Origin: Bacillota bacterium
GTDB taxonomy: Bacteria > Bacillota_B > Desulfitobacteriia > Desulfitobacteriales > Desulfitobacteriaceae
Reading direction: 5' to 3'
Assembly: GCA_021779415.1 (NCBI GenBank)
Contig: JAJYAS010000155.1
Location: 1-7,458 of the forward strand
DNA length: 7,458 nucleotides
Below, one piece after another: positions 1 to 6,233 of the stretch. The position numbers and the translations under genes are program-made. The notes beneath the pieces were generated by a model that was given only the letters and a program-made list of their open reading frames with translations, was not told where the DNA came from and made no database searches. Positions within the stretch are counted from its first letter, which is position 1. The number at the start of each line of letters is the position of its first letter.

Positions 1-778
1 ACGGATCATTGGGAGGGGTTATTATTTTCTGAAGATCTCGTAATTGGGAACTAGTATTCGATAGTTTTTCATTGAGACGAACAATTTGAGTGATATCCTG
101 TTCGCAGGATATGGCTCCAATAATGGCTCCGTCATAGATGACAGGCGAGGCGTTCATGAGGACATGAGTTCCGGGGCGGGGACTATGGTGTGATTGACGA
201 ACAGGCCGTCCTTCATCCAAAATTTTTAGAGTGGCTAAGGCTTCTTGTTCGAAGAAGTTGGCAATGTGTTTTCCGATGATGTTTTGTTGTGAGATTGAAT
301 AAGTGTCTTGAGCCACTGAATTCCAATGACTAACGGTTCCTTCTTTGGTTACCACAGTGATTGCTTCGTTGACGGTATCGAGCAGAGTTTGAAAAAAGGA
401 GTTTACAATTTCACAGTGTTTCAAGAGATTATGTACCAAGTGGGTAGGAGAAATAATTCCTCTTACATTATCTGAGCCCTCAAGGACAACTACGGGATGT
501 AAATCGCTAAGGTGCTTTTCATAAAAAGGAATTGCTTTAGTATCTGATTGGGCCAATATTGGTACTTCCCAGGGCAATAGTGTCGGTGACACATGGGTAG
601 GTTCAATGAGCTGAGTATTTTGCTCTCTCGTGAGGACTTCTATTGGTTGATTAGCTTGGATTAGTACTAAATGATATGTGGTGATTAATTCGGAGGCTTC
701 GGCAAAGCTTGGCCTATAATTAAGGACTTTAACGTTACGATCCATTAGATCGGCAAGGAATAAAGAGTACAAATTCAT
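1..778 (-). CDS. CBS-PAS regulator, probably sigma-54-dependent activator (N-terminal part, runs off the window)
   Basis: I read this open frame by hand: ATG at 778-776 preceded by AAGGAG, continuing 259 codons without a stop to the window edge. Residues about 8-120 look like a divergent CBS pair (start LADLMDRNVKVL, second half HLSDLHPVVVLEG...VRGIIS), a ligand- or nucleotide-sensing module. Residues about 127-230 are a PAS domain (LLDTVNEAITVV, HWNSVAQ, IIGKHI, ASPVIYDGAIIGAISCEQDIT). The tail LNEKLSNTSSQLRDLQ is the helical linker that normally joins PAS to a sigma-54 AAA+ domain. The AAA+ domain and the HTH lie outside the window, so the sigma-54 assignment is inference from architecture, supported by the sigma-54 promoters at 4818-4833 and 4994-5009. 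GGAG lies only 2 nt from the ATG; an in-frame ATG further in (LMDR) would remove part of the first CBS segment, so I keep the first. A PAS histidine kinase is the main alternative. Confidence 0.8.
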   Translation of the reverse strand, partial: MNLYSLFLADLMDRNVKVLNYRPSFAEASELITTYHLVLIQANQPIEVLTREQNTQLIEPTHVSPTLLPWEVPILAQSDTKAIPFYEKHLSDLHPVVVLEGSDNVRGIISPTHLVHNLLKHCEIVNSFFQTLLDTVNEAITVVTKEGTVSHWNSVAQDTYSISQQNIIGKHIANFFEQEALATLKILDEGRPVRQSHHSPRPGTHVLMNASPVIYDGAIIGAISCEQDITQIVRLNEKLSNTSSQLRDLQKIITPPNDP

Positions 779-942
779 CACTCCTTATTTTTAAACGTAA
801 CATAATTGCAGGTTGTTGTCGAGCAGAACGTTCAAAGTGTTTGGATAATTTGGAACCTTTACCACGCTTAGCTGGTTCAGACAGGCTTGGCAGGATAGTT
901 AGGTTAAGGTTGGGCGTAAATAACAGCAAGCCGATAGAATTC

Positions 943-953
943 TATGGTATACT
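943..953 (+). promoter_or_regulatory. extended -10 promoter for the lipoprotein-DUF2157 operon
   Basis: TATGGTATACT contains a TGn extension followed by TATACT (948-953), five of six bases of the vegetative -10 box. No good -35 box is present 16-18 bp upstream, which fits an extended -10 promoter. It lies about 47 bp before the lipoprotein ATG. I see no other feature in 779-942, which separates this operon from the divergent regulator. Confidence 0.45.
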
Positions 954-999
954 TTAGCTTATAGAATATTGCGTCTACTGGTGAAAGAGGAGGTAATTC

Positions 1000-1344
1000 A
1001 TGAAAAAGACAGTCATGATGATGGTGGTCTTATCGCTGATGGTCTTCGTCGCGGGCTGTAGTCCTGAAAAAACGGGCATAGATACAAGGGATACCACGTC
1101 GCTCAATACGAATAAGTTAGTGACCAAAACTTTTAGAATAACTGGATTTACTTGAACAAATCCCTCACTCTCTGCGGAAGAGGAACTGTCCAGGTTGGAC
1201 GGGATAAAAGGCATGACGATTGAGACGTCAGGATACACAGTCATCACCTATGACCTAACAAAGATGAATATGGATAAGATTAAAGATACGTTGCATAAAC
1301 TTAATGATGAGGTAACCGATGAGCAAGAGATAACCCGAAGGTGA
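1000..1344 (+). CDS. HMA-like lipoprotein with in-frame TGA: candidate selenoprotein (or nonsense pseudogene)
   Basis: Starts at ATG 1000 after AGAGGAGG with good spacing. Residues 1-20 are a lipoprotein signal (MKK, hydrophobic core, lipobox VAGC with Cys20), so the product should be anchored outside the cytoplasmic membrane. The frame meets TGA at codon 52 (1153-1155), then stays open for 62 codons to TGA 1342-1344, giving 114 residues if the first TGA is decoded. The region around and after it reads as an HMA fold in beta-alpha-beta-beta-alpha-beta order: KTFRITGF, a helix over SLSAEEELSRLDG, IKGMTIET, YTVITYDLT, a helix over NMDKIKDTLHKLND, and a short last strand. The TGA sits at GFT-TGA-TNP, the place of the first Cys in GMTCxxC; Pro occupies the second Cys position. 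Selenocysteine is therefore plausible (inference). The alternatives are a nonsense mutation or a sequencing error. The DUF2157 gene starts 36 bp downstream on the same strand. Confidence 0.6.
1156..1205 (+). promoter_or_regulatory. candidate bacterial SECIS-like stem-loops just after the in-frame TGA
   Basis: Two hairpins follow the TGA directly. Hairpin A: CTCT (1170-1173), loop GCGGA, AGAG (1179-1182), with the loop 18 nt after the TGA. Hairpin B: CTGTCC (1186-1191), loop AGGTT, GGACGG (1197-1202), six pairs including one G-U; its loop resembles the AGGUCU loop of the E. coli fdhF SECIS. Alternatively ATCCC (1160-1164) pairs with GGGAT (1201-1205) and encloses both. Bacterial SECIS elements lie within the coding sequence just 3' of UGA and carry G in the apical loop. 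Short stems like these arise by chance, so this supports the selenocysteine reading without proving it. Confidence 0.35.
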
Positions 1345-1380
1345 TGCTGGAGAATCTGAGCTTAAAAGGGAGGAAAACAT

Positions 1381-2451
1381 TTGAAAAGGCAACTTAAGAA
1401 ATCTGAGTTCAATTTGGTAAGTCGAGAACTCGAACATTTTTCGAGTAACGGATTAATCACTCCTGAACAAAAAGAAGAGATACTGGATAATTACGAACTT
1501 AAGGAAGGTCTCAATTTTATCCGGGTCGTGGTTACAATCGGCGCCATTTTAGTGGGCCTTGGAATCTTAAGTTTTATCGCCAGCAATTGGGACGGAATCA
1601 GCAATTTAGTGAAACTGAGCATTATATTTGGAACTTTCGGCGGGGTAAATCTTGTTGGGTACATGCTAGCTGAGAATTATCCTAAGACGGGACGGAGTTT
1701 ACTGTATCTGGGCACGCTGGTTTACGGAGCAGGGATTTTTCTCATTGGCCAAATGTTTAACTTTGGAGGAGACTTTACCACGGCCTTCTTGCTGTGGTCT
1801 TTGGGAGTCGTACCCATGGCCCTACAGCTAAAAGATAAATATTTAATGTTGTTTTCCAACCTTTTATTTGGGGTTTACCTAGGTGGCTCGTTTAATCAAA
1901 ATTTCCCCTATGCAGCCTGGGTGGGTGTTCCGGTGATCTACTTAGTTTTAAATAACTTTGACAAGTCAAGGCTTCTTTTGTTTTTCGCTAATCTTACAGC
2001 TTTAGATTTCATATTGATACTCACCTTGAGATATGAAGTAAAAGGGTTGTATATTGCCCTGATTTTTTTTGCAATAGGACTTTTGATGTATGGGCTAAGG
2101 CACAACTTAGAGCCTGATATTTTTAGGGTGCAGGGCAATCTTTTGTTTGGGGTAACAGGAGTAGTTCTGACGATTCCAGAATTATGGAATGTGCTCGTAA
2201 GTGTACATTCCACACGACTGGTGAGTGTCATTTTCGCGCTCGCTTTTATCGTCTTGCTGTTTGCCCTGATTAGAAAGGGAAGCCTTATTAGCTTAATCTT
2301 TGTATGTGTCACCATCTTCAGGTATTACACGGATACCTTTGCGTTCTTGCCTAAATCGGTGTTCTTTATCGTTGGGGGCTTGTTACTTCTGGGTTTTGGT
2401 TATTACTTTGAACGGATGATGAAAACGCCAAAAGGGGGAACACTCGCGTGA
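1381..2451 (+). CDS. DUF2157 domain integral membrane protein
   Basis: A 356-residue polytopic membrane protein starting at TTG 1381, chosen because GGGAGG (1368-1373) lies 7 nt upstream and no ATG is nearby. Residues 1-45 are a soluble helical segment (SRELEHFSSNGLITPEQKEEIL) of the type that opens DUF2157 proteins. From about residue 47 to 345 come eleven or twelve hydrophobic spans, beginning VVVTIGAILVGLGILSFIASNW, a conserved-looking DUF2157 first membrane segment. The C-terminus is short and basic. The biochemical function of the family is unknown. Its stop codon overlaps the next gene's GTG (GTGA at 2448-2451), so the two are translationally coupled; DUF2157 and GDYXXLXY proteins are commonly neighbours or fused, which supports both calls. 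Family assignment is from remembered sequence character, not a search. Confidence 0.85.
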   Translation: MKRQLKKSEFNLVSRELEHFSSNGLITPEQKEEILDNYELKEGLNFIRVVVTIGAILVGLGILSFIASNWDGISNLVKLSIIFGTFGGVNLVGYMLAENYPKTGRSLLYLGTLVYGAGIFLIGQMFNFGGDFTTAFLLWSLGVVPMALQLKDKYLMLFSNLLFGVYLGGSFNQNFPYAAWVGVPVIYLVLNNFDKSRLLLFFANLTALDFILILTLRYEVKGLYIALIFFAIGLLMYGLRHNLEPDIFRVQGNLLFGVTGVVLTIPELWNVLVSVHSTRLVSVIFALAFIVLLFALIRKGSLISLIFVCVTIFRYYTDTFAFLPKSVFFIVGGLLLLGFGYYFERMMKTPKGGTLA

Positions 2452-2951
2452 ATAAGAAAAAAACGTTTTTCCTAGCAGTAGCGATTCCCGTCTTAATTCT
2501 CTTGGCGATGACCATTAAACCTGAAGCGACTGTCCTTTTTGGGCAAGAGATTTTACTAGAAACGAAAGCGGTTGATCCGACAGACTTGTTTCGTGGAGAC
2601 TATGTTTCAGTGAACTTTGCAATTTCGGAGATACCTAAGTCAAAAGTAACTATTTCGCTGGATAGAATAAGCAAAAAGACTCTCTACGTGAGTCTTAAAC
2701 CAGAAGGCAAGTTCTATGGGGTTGATAGAGTCAGCGAAACTAGACCGAAGCAAGGGGTTTATCTGATGGGTAAGATTCAAAATCCTTATGCCCCTGTGGA
2801 TACCGTTCAAATGGACTATAGCTTGGATAAGTATTTTGTTAAGCAAGGAAGCGGTGGGGAGTTGCAAAAGTCTTCTAATCATGGAGGACTAATAGGAACC
2901 GTCAAAGTCCTAGGAGGGTATGGAGTGTTGATGGGACTATCCGATTCCTAA
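2448..2951 (+). CDS. GDYXXLXY domain protein, membrane-anchored
   Basis: Product of 167 residues from GTG 2448, which overlaps the upstream stop by 4 bp and has a GGGGG-rich ribosome binding site 7-11 nt upstream. Residues 2-22 are one N-terminal membrane segment (NKKKTFFLAVAIPVLILLAM), probably an uncleaved anchor with the rest outside the membrane. The family signature GDY lies at residues 50-52 within DPTDLFRGDYVSVNF; it departs from GDYxxLxY by having Val-Asn-Phe in place of the Leu and Tyr positions. LDKYFVKQGSGGELQ near residues 126-140 matches the second conserved block of the family. The length is normal. The function is unknown; coupling to DUF2157 suggests the two products work together in the membrane. 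It is the last gene before the terminator at 2990. Confidence 0.85.
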   Translation: MNKKKTFFLAVAIPVLILLAMTIKPEATVLFGQEILLETKAVDPTDLFRGDYVSVNFAISEIPKSKVTISLDRISKKTLYVSLKPEGKFYGVDRVSETRPKQGVYLMGKIQNPYAPVDTVQMDYSLDKYFVKQGSGGELQKSSNHGGLIGTVKVLGGYGVLMGLSDS

Positions 2952-2989
2952 GACTCCCAACTAACGCTCCATCTACATTGAAGTTAAGA

Positions 2990-3038
2990 AAACAAGGCTA
3001 CTGTGATTTTCCGACAATAGCCTTGTTTTTATTTTTTT
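2990..3038 (+). terminator. rho-independent terminator of the lipoprotein-DUF2157-GDYXXLXY operon
   Basis: AAACAAGGCTA (2990-3000) pairs perfectly with TAGCCTTGTTT (3018-3028) around a 17-nt loop, and T-rich sequence continues to 3038 (T5, A, T7). On the minus strand the stem is followed by TCTTAAC, a weaker T tract, so it might also stop transcripts from the convergent acyl-CoA synthetase gene. Confidence 0.9.
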
Positions 3039-3054
3039 AACTCACTCTATTTAG

Positions 3055-3129
3055 TTACTCAAAGAGTCGCTTAGAGATGGCAATAGAACGTTGGATGTCG
3101 TTATTCGTGCTGATTTCAATAATTTGCTT
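3055..3129 (-). other. protein-like open stretch just past the acyl-CoA synthetase gene
   Basis: On the minus strand, one frame from inside the ligase stop codon reads 24 codons that look like a real protein C-terminus (KQIIEISTNNDIQRS, then IAISKRLFE, then TAA at 3057-3055). It has no start codon or ribosome binding site of its own and is in a different frame from the ligase. It could be a gene remnant or chance; I do not recognise the family. Confidence 0.2.
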
Positions 3130-4774
3130 AAACCACAGTCTGGGTTGGTTTTTCCGAGGTACATGCTACTTCAGAAAAGCGAGTTCTTAGTGCGGCTTTA
3201 TAGAATTTGCCGACACTTGTTCGCGGTATGATATCAATAAATTCAACTTTGTCGGGAATCCAAAGTTTCGGCGTCTTGCCCTTAAGATAATCTAGAATGT
3301 CTTGGGCCACAACCTTCTCTTTAAATTCTTCTTTTAGAACGACACAAGCCAACGGTCTCTCATCCCATTTAGGATGGGGTATTGCGATTACGGCCGCCTC
3401 TAAGACGGCTGGGTGTCCCATGATTGTGTTTTCGAGGTCCAAGGAAGATATCCATTCCCCGCCGCTTTTGATTATGTCTTTACTGCGGTCGGCTATGCCG
3501 ACGTATCCCTCGGCATCCACCGTTACGATATCGCCAGTGCGTAACCAACCGTCGGCGAAGGCATCTTGGGTGCGAATAGGGTCCTTATAATATTCTTTCG
3601 CTATCCATGGCCCTTGGAGCAAGAGTTCTCCCATGGTTTCTCCGTCCCAAGGGATTTCGCTCCCGTCTTCTCGCACTACTTTCATCTCGAGCCCAGGAAC
3701 GAGTAGTCCTTGCTTAGCAGATAATTTGTACTTTTCCTCGGTTGACAAGTCTCCCATGGTACTTTTCGGTCGGGAGACAAGAACGACGGGAGTGGTTTCG
3801 GTCATGCCGTAGGCATGAAGAATAGAGACCCCTAGTTTTTCTTGATAATTTCGGATCATAGACACTGTAGCGGCGGAGCCACCATTGACGAGTTCACGTA
3901 GGGAGGAGGGATCATACTTTCCGCTTTCCCACAGGGCATAAGTTGCCATCCAAATCGTAGGCACACCGGCAGCCAAGGTAACTTTATGATCTTGGATCAG
4001 CTGACAAACGTCTTCTGCTTGAGGCCGAGCTCCCGGGAAGACTTGAGTAGCTCCTAGCCAGGTGCAAGCGAAGGGTATACCCCATGCATTTACGTGAAAC
4101 ATAGGTACAAAAGGCAAAACTCGGTCAGATTCATGCAAGTTCAAGCAATCGGGCAGACAAGCTGCTAGACAGTGCAGAACCAGGGCGCGATGTGTATAAA
4201 TGACTCCTTTGGGGCTTCCTGTCGTTGCTGTAGTGTAGCACATAGCGGCAGGATCCCATTCACTCAAGTTGGGAAACTCAAAGGTATCACTGGCCCCGGC
4301 AAGTAATGTTTCATAGGAGAGTTGATCTTTCAGACCACTAAGCGGAATTTCCAGGGTGTCGGAAAGCACTACAATGTGCTCTACTGTGGTCAACTGATCT
4401 TGGATACTTTCCAATAAAGGAACGAGGTCTTTGTCGACAAAAATAATCTTATCTTCGGCGTGGTTAATAATGTAAGCCAGTTGTTCCGTACCAAGGCGCA
4501 AATTCAAGGTGTGGAGCACTGCCCCGCTAATGGGTACGGCAAAATACAGTTCGAGGTGACGGTGATTATTCCATGCCAGCGTGCCTACTCGATCTCCCTT
4601 GTTAATCCCTAAATCTTTTAACACGTTCGCTAGGCGCAAGGTCCGTTTGTAGAAATCCCCATAGGTATAGCGAAAGGTCCCTGAAAAGTCGCGGGAAATG
4701 ATTTCTTTCTTCGAATAGAGTTTTACAGCTCGTTCCAGGATTGCTCTCAGGGTGAGATCATAGGCCATCATCAT
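3128..4774 (-). CDS. AMP-forming acyl-CoA synthetase (medium/long-chain fatty acid-CoA ligase)
   Basis: A full-length 548-residue member of the adenylate-forming (ANL) superfamily, cytoplasmic or peripheral, activating a fatty acid to acyl-CoA with ATP through an acyl-adenylate. Motifs seen: phosphate loop YTTATTGSPKG at 180-190, FHVNAWGIP near 226-234, NGGSAA near 298, YGMTET at 322-327, GWLRTGD at 409-415, the hinge-region block DRSKDIIKSGGEWIS at 429-443, and the C-terminal catalytic lysine K523 in RTSVGKFYK. The loop has Ala where YTSGTTG usually has Gly, a conservative change. The start has three tandem ATGs; the first (4774) sits 6 nt from AAGGAG and is preferred. It is divergent from the thiolase gene and has its own sigma-54 promoter at 4818-4833. 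The exact chain length of the substrate cannot be read from sequence. Confidence 0.93.
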   Translation of the reverse strand: MMMAYDLTLRAILERAVKLYSKKEIISRDFSGTFRYTYGDFYKRTLRLANVLKDLGINKGDRVGTLAWNNHRHLELYFAVPISGAVLHTLNLRLGTEQLAYIINHAEDKIIFVDKDLVPLLESIQDQLTTVEHIVVLSDTLEIPLSGLKDQLSYETLLAGASDTFEFPNLSEWDPAAMCYTTATTGSPKGVIYTHRALVLHCLAACLPDCLNLHESDRVLPFVPMFHVNAWGIPFACTWLGATQVFPGARPQAEDVCQLIQDHKVTLAAGVPTIWMATYALWESGKYDPSSLRELVNGGSAATVSMIRNYQEKLGVSILHAYGMTETTPVVLVSRPKSTMGDLSTEEKYKLSAKQGLLVPGLEMKVVREDGSEIPWDGETMGELLLQGPWIAKEYYKDPIRTQDAFADGWLRTGDIVTVDAEGYVGIADRSKDIIKSGGEWISSLDLENTIMGHPAVLEAAVIAIPHPKWDERPLACVVLKEEFKEKVVAQDILDYLKGKTPKLWIPDKVEFIDIIPRTSVGKFYKAALRTRFSEVACTSEKPTQTVV

Positions 4775-4803
4775 GAATCACTCCTTAGCTATTATTAATC
4801 TGC

Positions 4804-4816
4804 ATATTCTGAATAT
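4804..4816. promoter_or_regulatory. palindromic operator candidate at the ligase promoter
   Basis: ATATTCTGAATAT is a perfect 6-bp palindrome around one central base. It spans about -9 to +4 of the predicted sigma-54 start of the ligase transcript. An overlapping inverted repeat, GCATATT (4802-4808) and AATATGC (4821-4827), extends into the promoter core. The exact reverse complement of the 13-mer occurs at 5026-5038 beside the thiolase promoter. A position over the start suggests a repressor rather than a sigma-54 activator; the binding protein is unknown. Confidence 0.5.
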
Positions 4817-4817
4817 T

Positions 4818-4833
4818 TGCAATATGCGTGCCA
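4818..4833 (-). promoter_or_regulatory. sigma-54 (-24/-12) promoter of the acyl-CoA synthetase gene
   Basis: Read on the minus strand, TGGCACGCATATTGCA fits the sigma-54 consensus TGGCAYRNNNNTTGCW at every defined position, with GG and GC correctly spaced. The predicted start is near 4807, giving a leader of about 33 nt before the ATG at 4774. Such a promoter requires an activator of the AAA+ type, consistent with the CBS-PAS regulator genes at both ends of the window. Confidence 0.85.
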
Positions 4834-4865
4834 AGTCGAACCCCCATTTATTAACCATTTTTGAT

Positions 4866-4892
4866 TGTTCATTTAGGAAATTAGTGTTCATT
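4866..4892 (+). repeat. direct repeat TGTTCATT x2 between the divergent promoters
   Basis: TGTTCATT occurs at 4866-4873 and again at 4885-4892, 19 bp apart start to start, roughly two helical turns. It lies in the 160-bp spacer between two divergent sigma-54 promoters, where upstream activator sites are expected. The assignment as a binding site is inference; AT-rich 8-mers can repeat by chance. Confidence 0.3.
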
Positions 4893-4903
4893 ATGTTGTC
4901 AAC

Positions 4904-4921
4904 TGTCCGTCATTGAGGACA
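4904..4921. promoter_or_regulatory. inverted repeat, candidate upstream activator site
   Basis: TGTCC (4904-4908) and GGACA (4917-4921) form an 18-bp dyad with an 8-bp spacer; the wider TTGTC (4896-4900) and GACAA (4918-4922) also match. The dyad centre is about 108 bp upstream of both predicted start sites (near 4807 and 5020), a typical distance for a sigma-54 enhancer-binding protein, so one site could serve both promoters. Confidence 0.4.
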
Positions 4922-4993
4922 ATTTTAGGGAACGAGATTCAGCAGGTTGGTTACAATAGTTTGTCAATAGGCTTGAATCGGGTTCATGTGTTG

Positions 4994-5009
4994 TGGCATA
5001 AGAATTGCT
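4994..5009 (+). promoter_or_regulatory. sigma-54 (-24/-12) promoter of the thiolase-SDR operon
   Basis: TGGCATAAGAATTGCT fits TGGCAYRNNNNTTGCW at every defined position, with GG at 4995-4996 and GC at 5007-5008. The predicted start is near 5020, leaving a leader of about 39 nt. Because the -12 element covers 5005-5008, the in-frame TTG at 5005 cannot be the thiolase start on this transcript, which supports ATG 5059. Confidence 0.87.
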
Positions 5010-5025
5010 TGAATTAAACATATGT

Positions 5026-5038
5026 ATATTCAGAATAT
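5026..5038. promoter_or_regulatory. palindromic operator candidate in the thiolase leader
   Basis: ATATTCAGAATAT is the exact reverse complement of the 13-mer at 4804-4816. It lies at about +7 to +19 of the predicted thiolase transcript, just upstream of the ribosome binding site, and is preceded by the palindrome ACATATGT (5018-5025). A matching site at each divergent promoter points to a shared local regulator, probably a roadblock-type repressor (inference). Confidence 0.5.
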
Positions 5039-5058
5039 TTCGAAAGGATGTTGAGACT

Positions 5059-6210
5059 ATGAGAGAAGCCGTAATTATCGAAGCGGTAAGAACTCCTGTA
5101 GGCCGAAGAAATGGTTCCTTAAGTGGTTATCGTTCTGAGGATTTAGCGGGAATCGTCCTCAAGGAGCTAATTAGACGGGCGGGTGTGGAGCCGGGACTTG
5201 TTGAGGATGTTCTGATGGGGTGTGTTTCTCAAGTTGGAGAGCAGGGGTTCTGTATTGGACGTCAAGCAGCCCTAATTGCGGATTATCCGGTTCATGTCCC
5301 AGGTTTGTCGCTGGATCGCCAGTGTGGTTCAAGCCAACAGGCTGTTCATTTTGCCGCCCAGGCTATCCTAGCTGGGGACATGGAGGTCGTTGTGGCGGCT
5401 GGTGTGGAGAATATGTCCCGTACCCCTATGGGTTCCAATGTCAAAGGGACGGAATTATCACAGGAGTTAACCTCACGTTATGAAATTATTAATCAGGGTT
5501 TATCGACGGAGCGGATCGCGGAAAAATGGGGGATCAGTCGGGAGAAGATGGATGAATTCTCGATGGAAAGTCATGAGAAAGCTCTTAAATCCCAAAAAGA
5601 AGGTCGTTTCGAAAGAGAAATTATGCCTGTAAGTGTAGTTCGGCCAGATGGTAGTCAGGTCGTTTTTACAACAGACGAAGGACCCCGCTCAGATACCAAT
5701 TTGGAAAAACTCGCGAATTTGAAATCTCCTTTCCTAGAAAACGGTCGGGTTACTGCCGGCAATGCGAGCCAGATTTCTGACGGAGCGGCAGCGGTGCTTG
5801 TTATGTCACGAGAGAAGGCGGAGGAATTGGGATTGAAGCCTCGCTTCCGAATCGTGGCTCGGAGTGTCATAGGTTCAGATCCGACTCTGATGCTTACCGG
5901 ACCCATCCCAGCCACAGCTAAGGTGTTGACCAAAGCAGGTCTCAGGATTACAGACATTGATATCTTCGAGGTGAATGAAGCCTTCGCTGCAGTTCCTCTG
6001 GCCTGGCTGATAGAAACGGGAGCGGATCCAAAGAAGCTTAATCCCAACGGTGGGGCCATTGCCCTCGGGCATCCCCTAGGCGCCAGCGGGGCTCGGCTGA
6101 TGACCACGATGATTCACGAATTAGAACGAACTGGCGGTCGCTATGGACTTCAAACCATGTGCGAGGGGCATGGAATGGCTAATGCCACGATTATCGAGCG
6201 GCTAGATTAA
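5059..6210 (+). CDS. thiolase family protein (acetyl-CoA C-acyltransferase)
   Basis: A complete 383-residue thiolase from ATG 5059 (AAAGGA about 10 nt upstream); the protein opens [17 protein letters not shown], the usual thiolase N-terminus. The frame extends upstream to TTG 5005, but that codon lies inside the sigma-54 promoter. Catalytic residues are visible: nucleophile Cys89 in [11 protein letters not shown], His338 in GHPLGASGA, and Cys368 in [14 protein letters not shown] is also present. It would cleave 3-ketoacyl-CoA with CoA to acetyl-CoA and a shortened acyl-CoA in the cytoplasm, or run in the condensing direction. Pairing with a 3-hydroxyacyl-CoA dehydrogenase 23 bp downstream and a divergent acyl-CoA ligase favours beta-oxidation. 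Chain-length preference cannot be told from the sequence. Confidence 0.94.
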   Translation: MREAVIIEAVRTPVGRRNGSLSGYRSEDLAGIVLKELIRRAGVEPGLVEDVLMGCVSQVGEQGFCIGRQAALIADYPVHVPGLSLDRQCGSSQQAVHFAAQAILAGDMEVVVAAGVENMSRTPMGSNVKGTELSQELTSRYEIINQGLSTERIAEKWGISREKMDEFSMESHEKALKSQKEGRFEREIMPVSVVRPDGSQVVFTTDEGPRSDTNLEKLANLKSPFLENGRVTAGNASQISDGAAAVLVMSREKAEELGLKPRFRIVARSVIGSDPTLMLTGPIPATAKVLTKAGLRITDIDIFEVNEAFAAVPLAWLIETGADPKKLNPNGGAIALGHPLGASGARLMTTMIHELERTGGRYGLQTMCEGHGMANATIIERLD

Positions 6211-6233
6211 GATCAAGAAAGGAGCAATTTGCA

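Noticed and set aside
735..929. Minus-strand 64-codon open frame overlapping the start of the CBS-PAS regulator
   Set aside because: It overlaps the regulator's first codons in another frame, has no clear ribosome binding site and no recognisable domain.
1938..2315. Minus-strand 125-codon open frame inside the DUF2157 gene
   Set aside because: Antisense shadow of a hydrophobic coding region with no start signal or recognisable domain.
5005..5058. Upstream TTG start giving an 18-residue thiolase N-terminal extension
   Set aside because: TTG 5005 lies in the -12 element of the sigma-54 promoter, upstream of the predicted transcript start; ATG 5059 gives the family's normal N-terminus.
5655..6107. 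Minus-strand 150-codon open frame inside the thiolase gene
   Set aside because: Antisense shadow of the thiolase; no ribosome binding site, low-complexity composition and no family resemblance.
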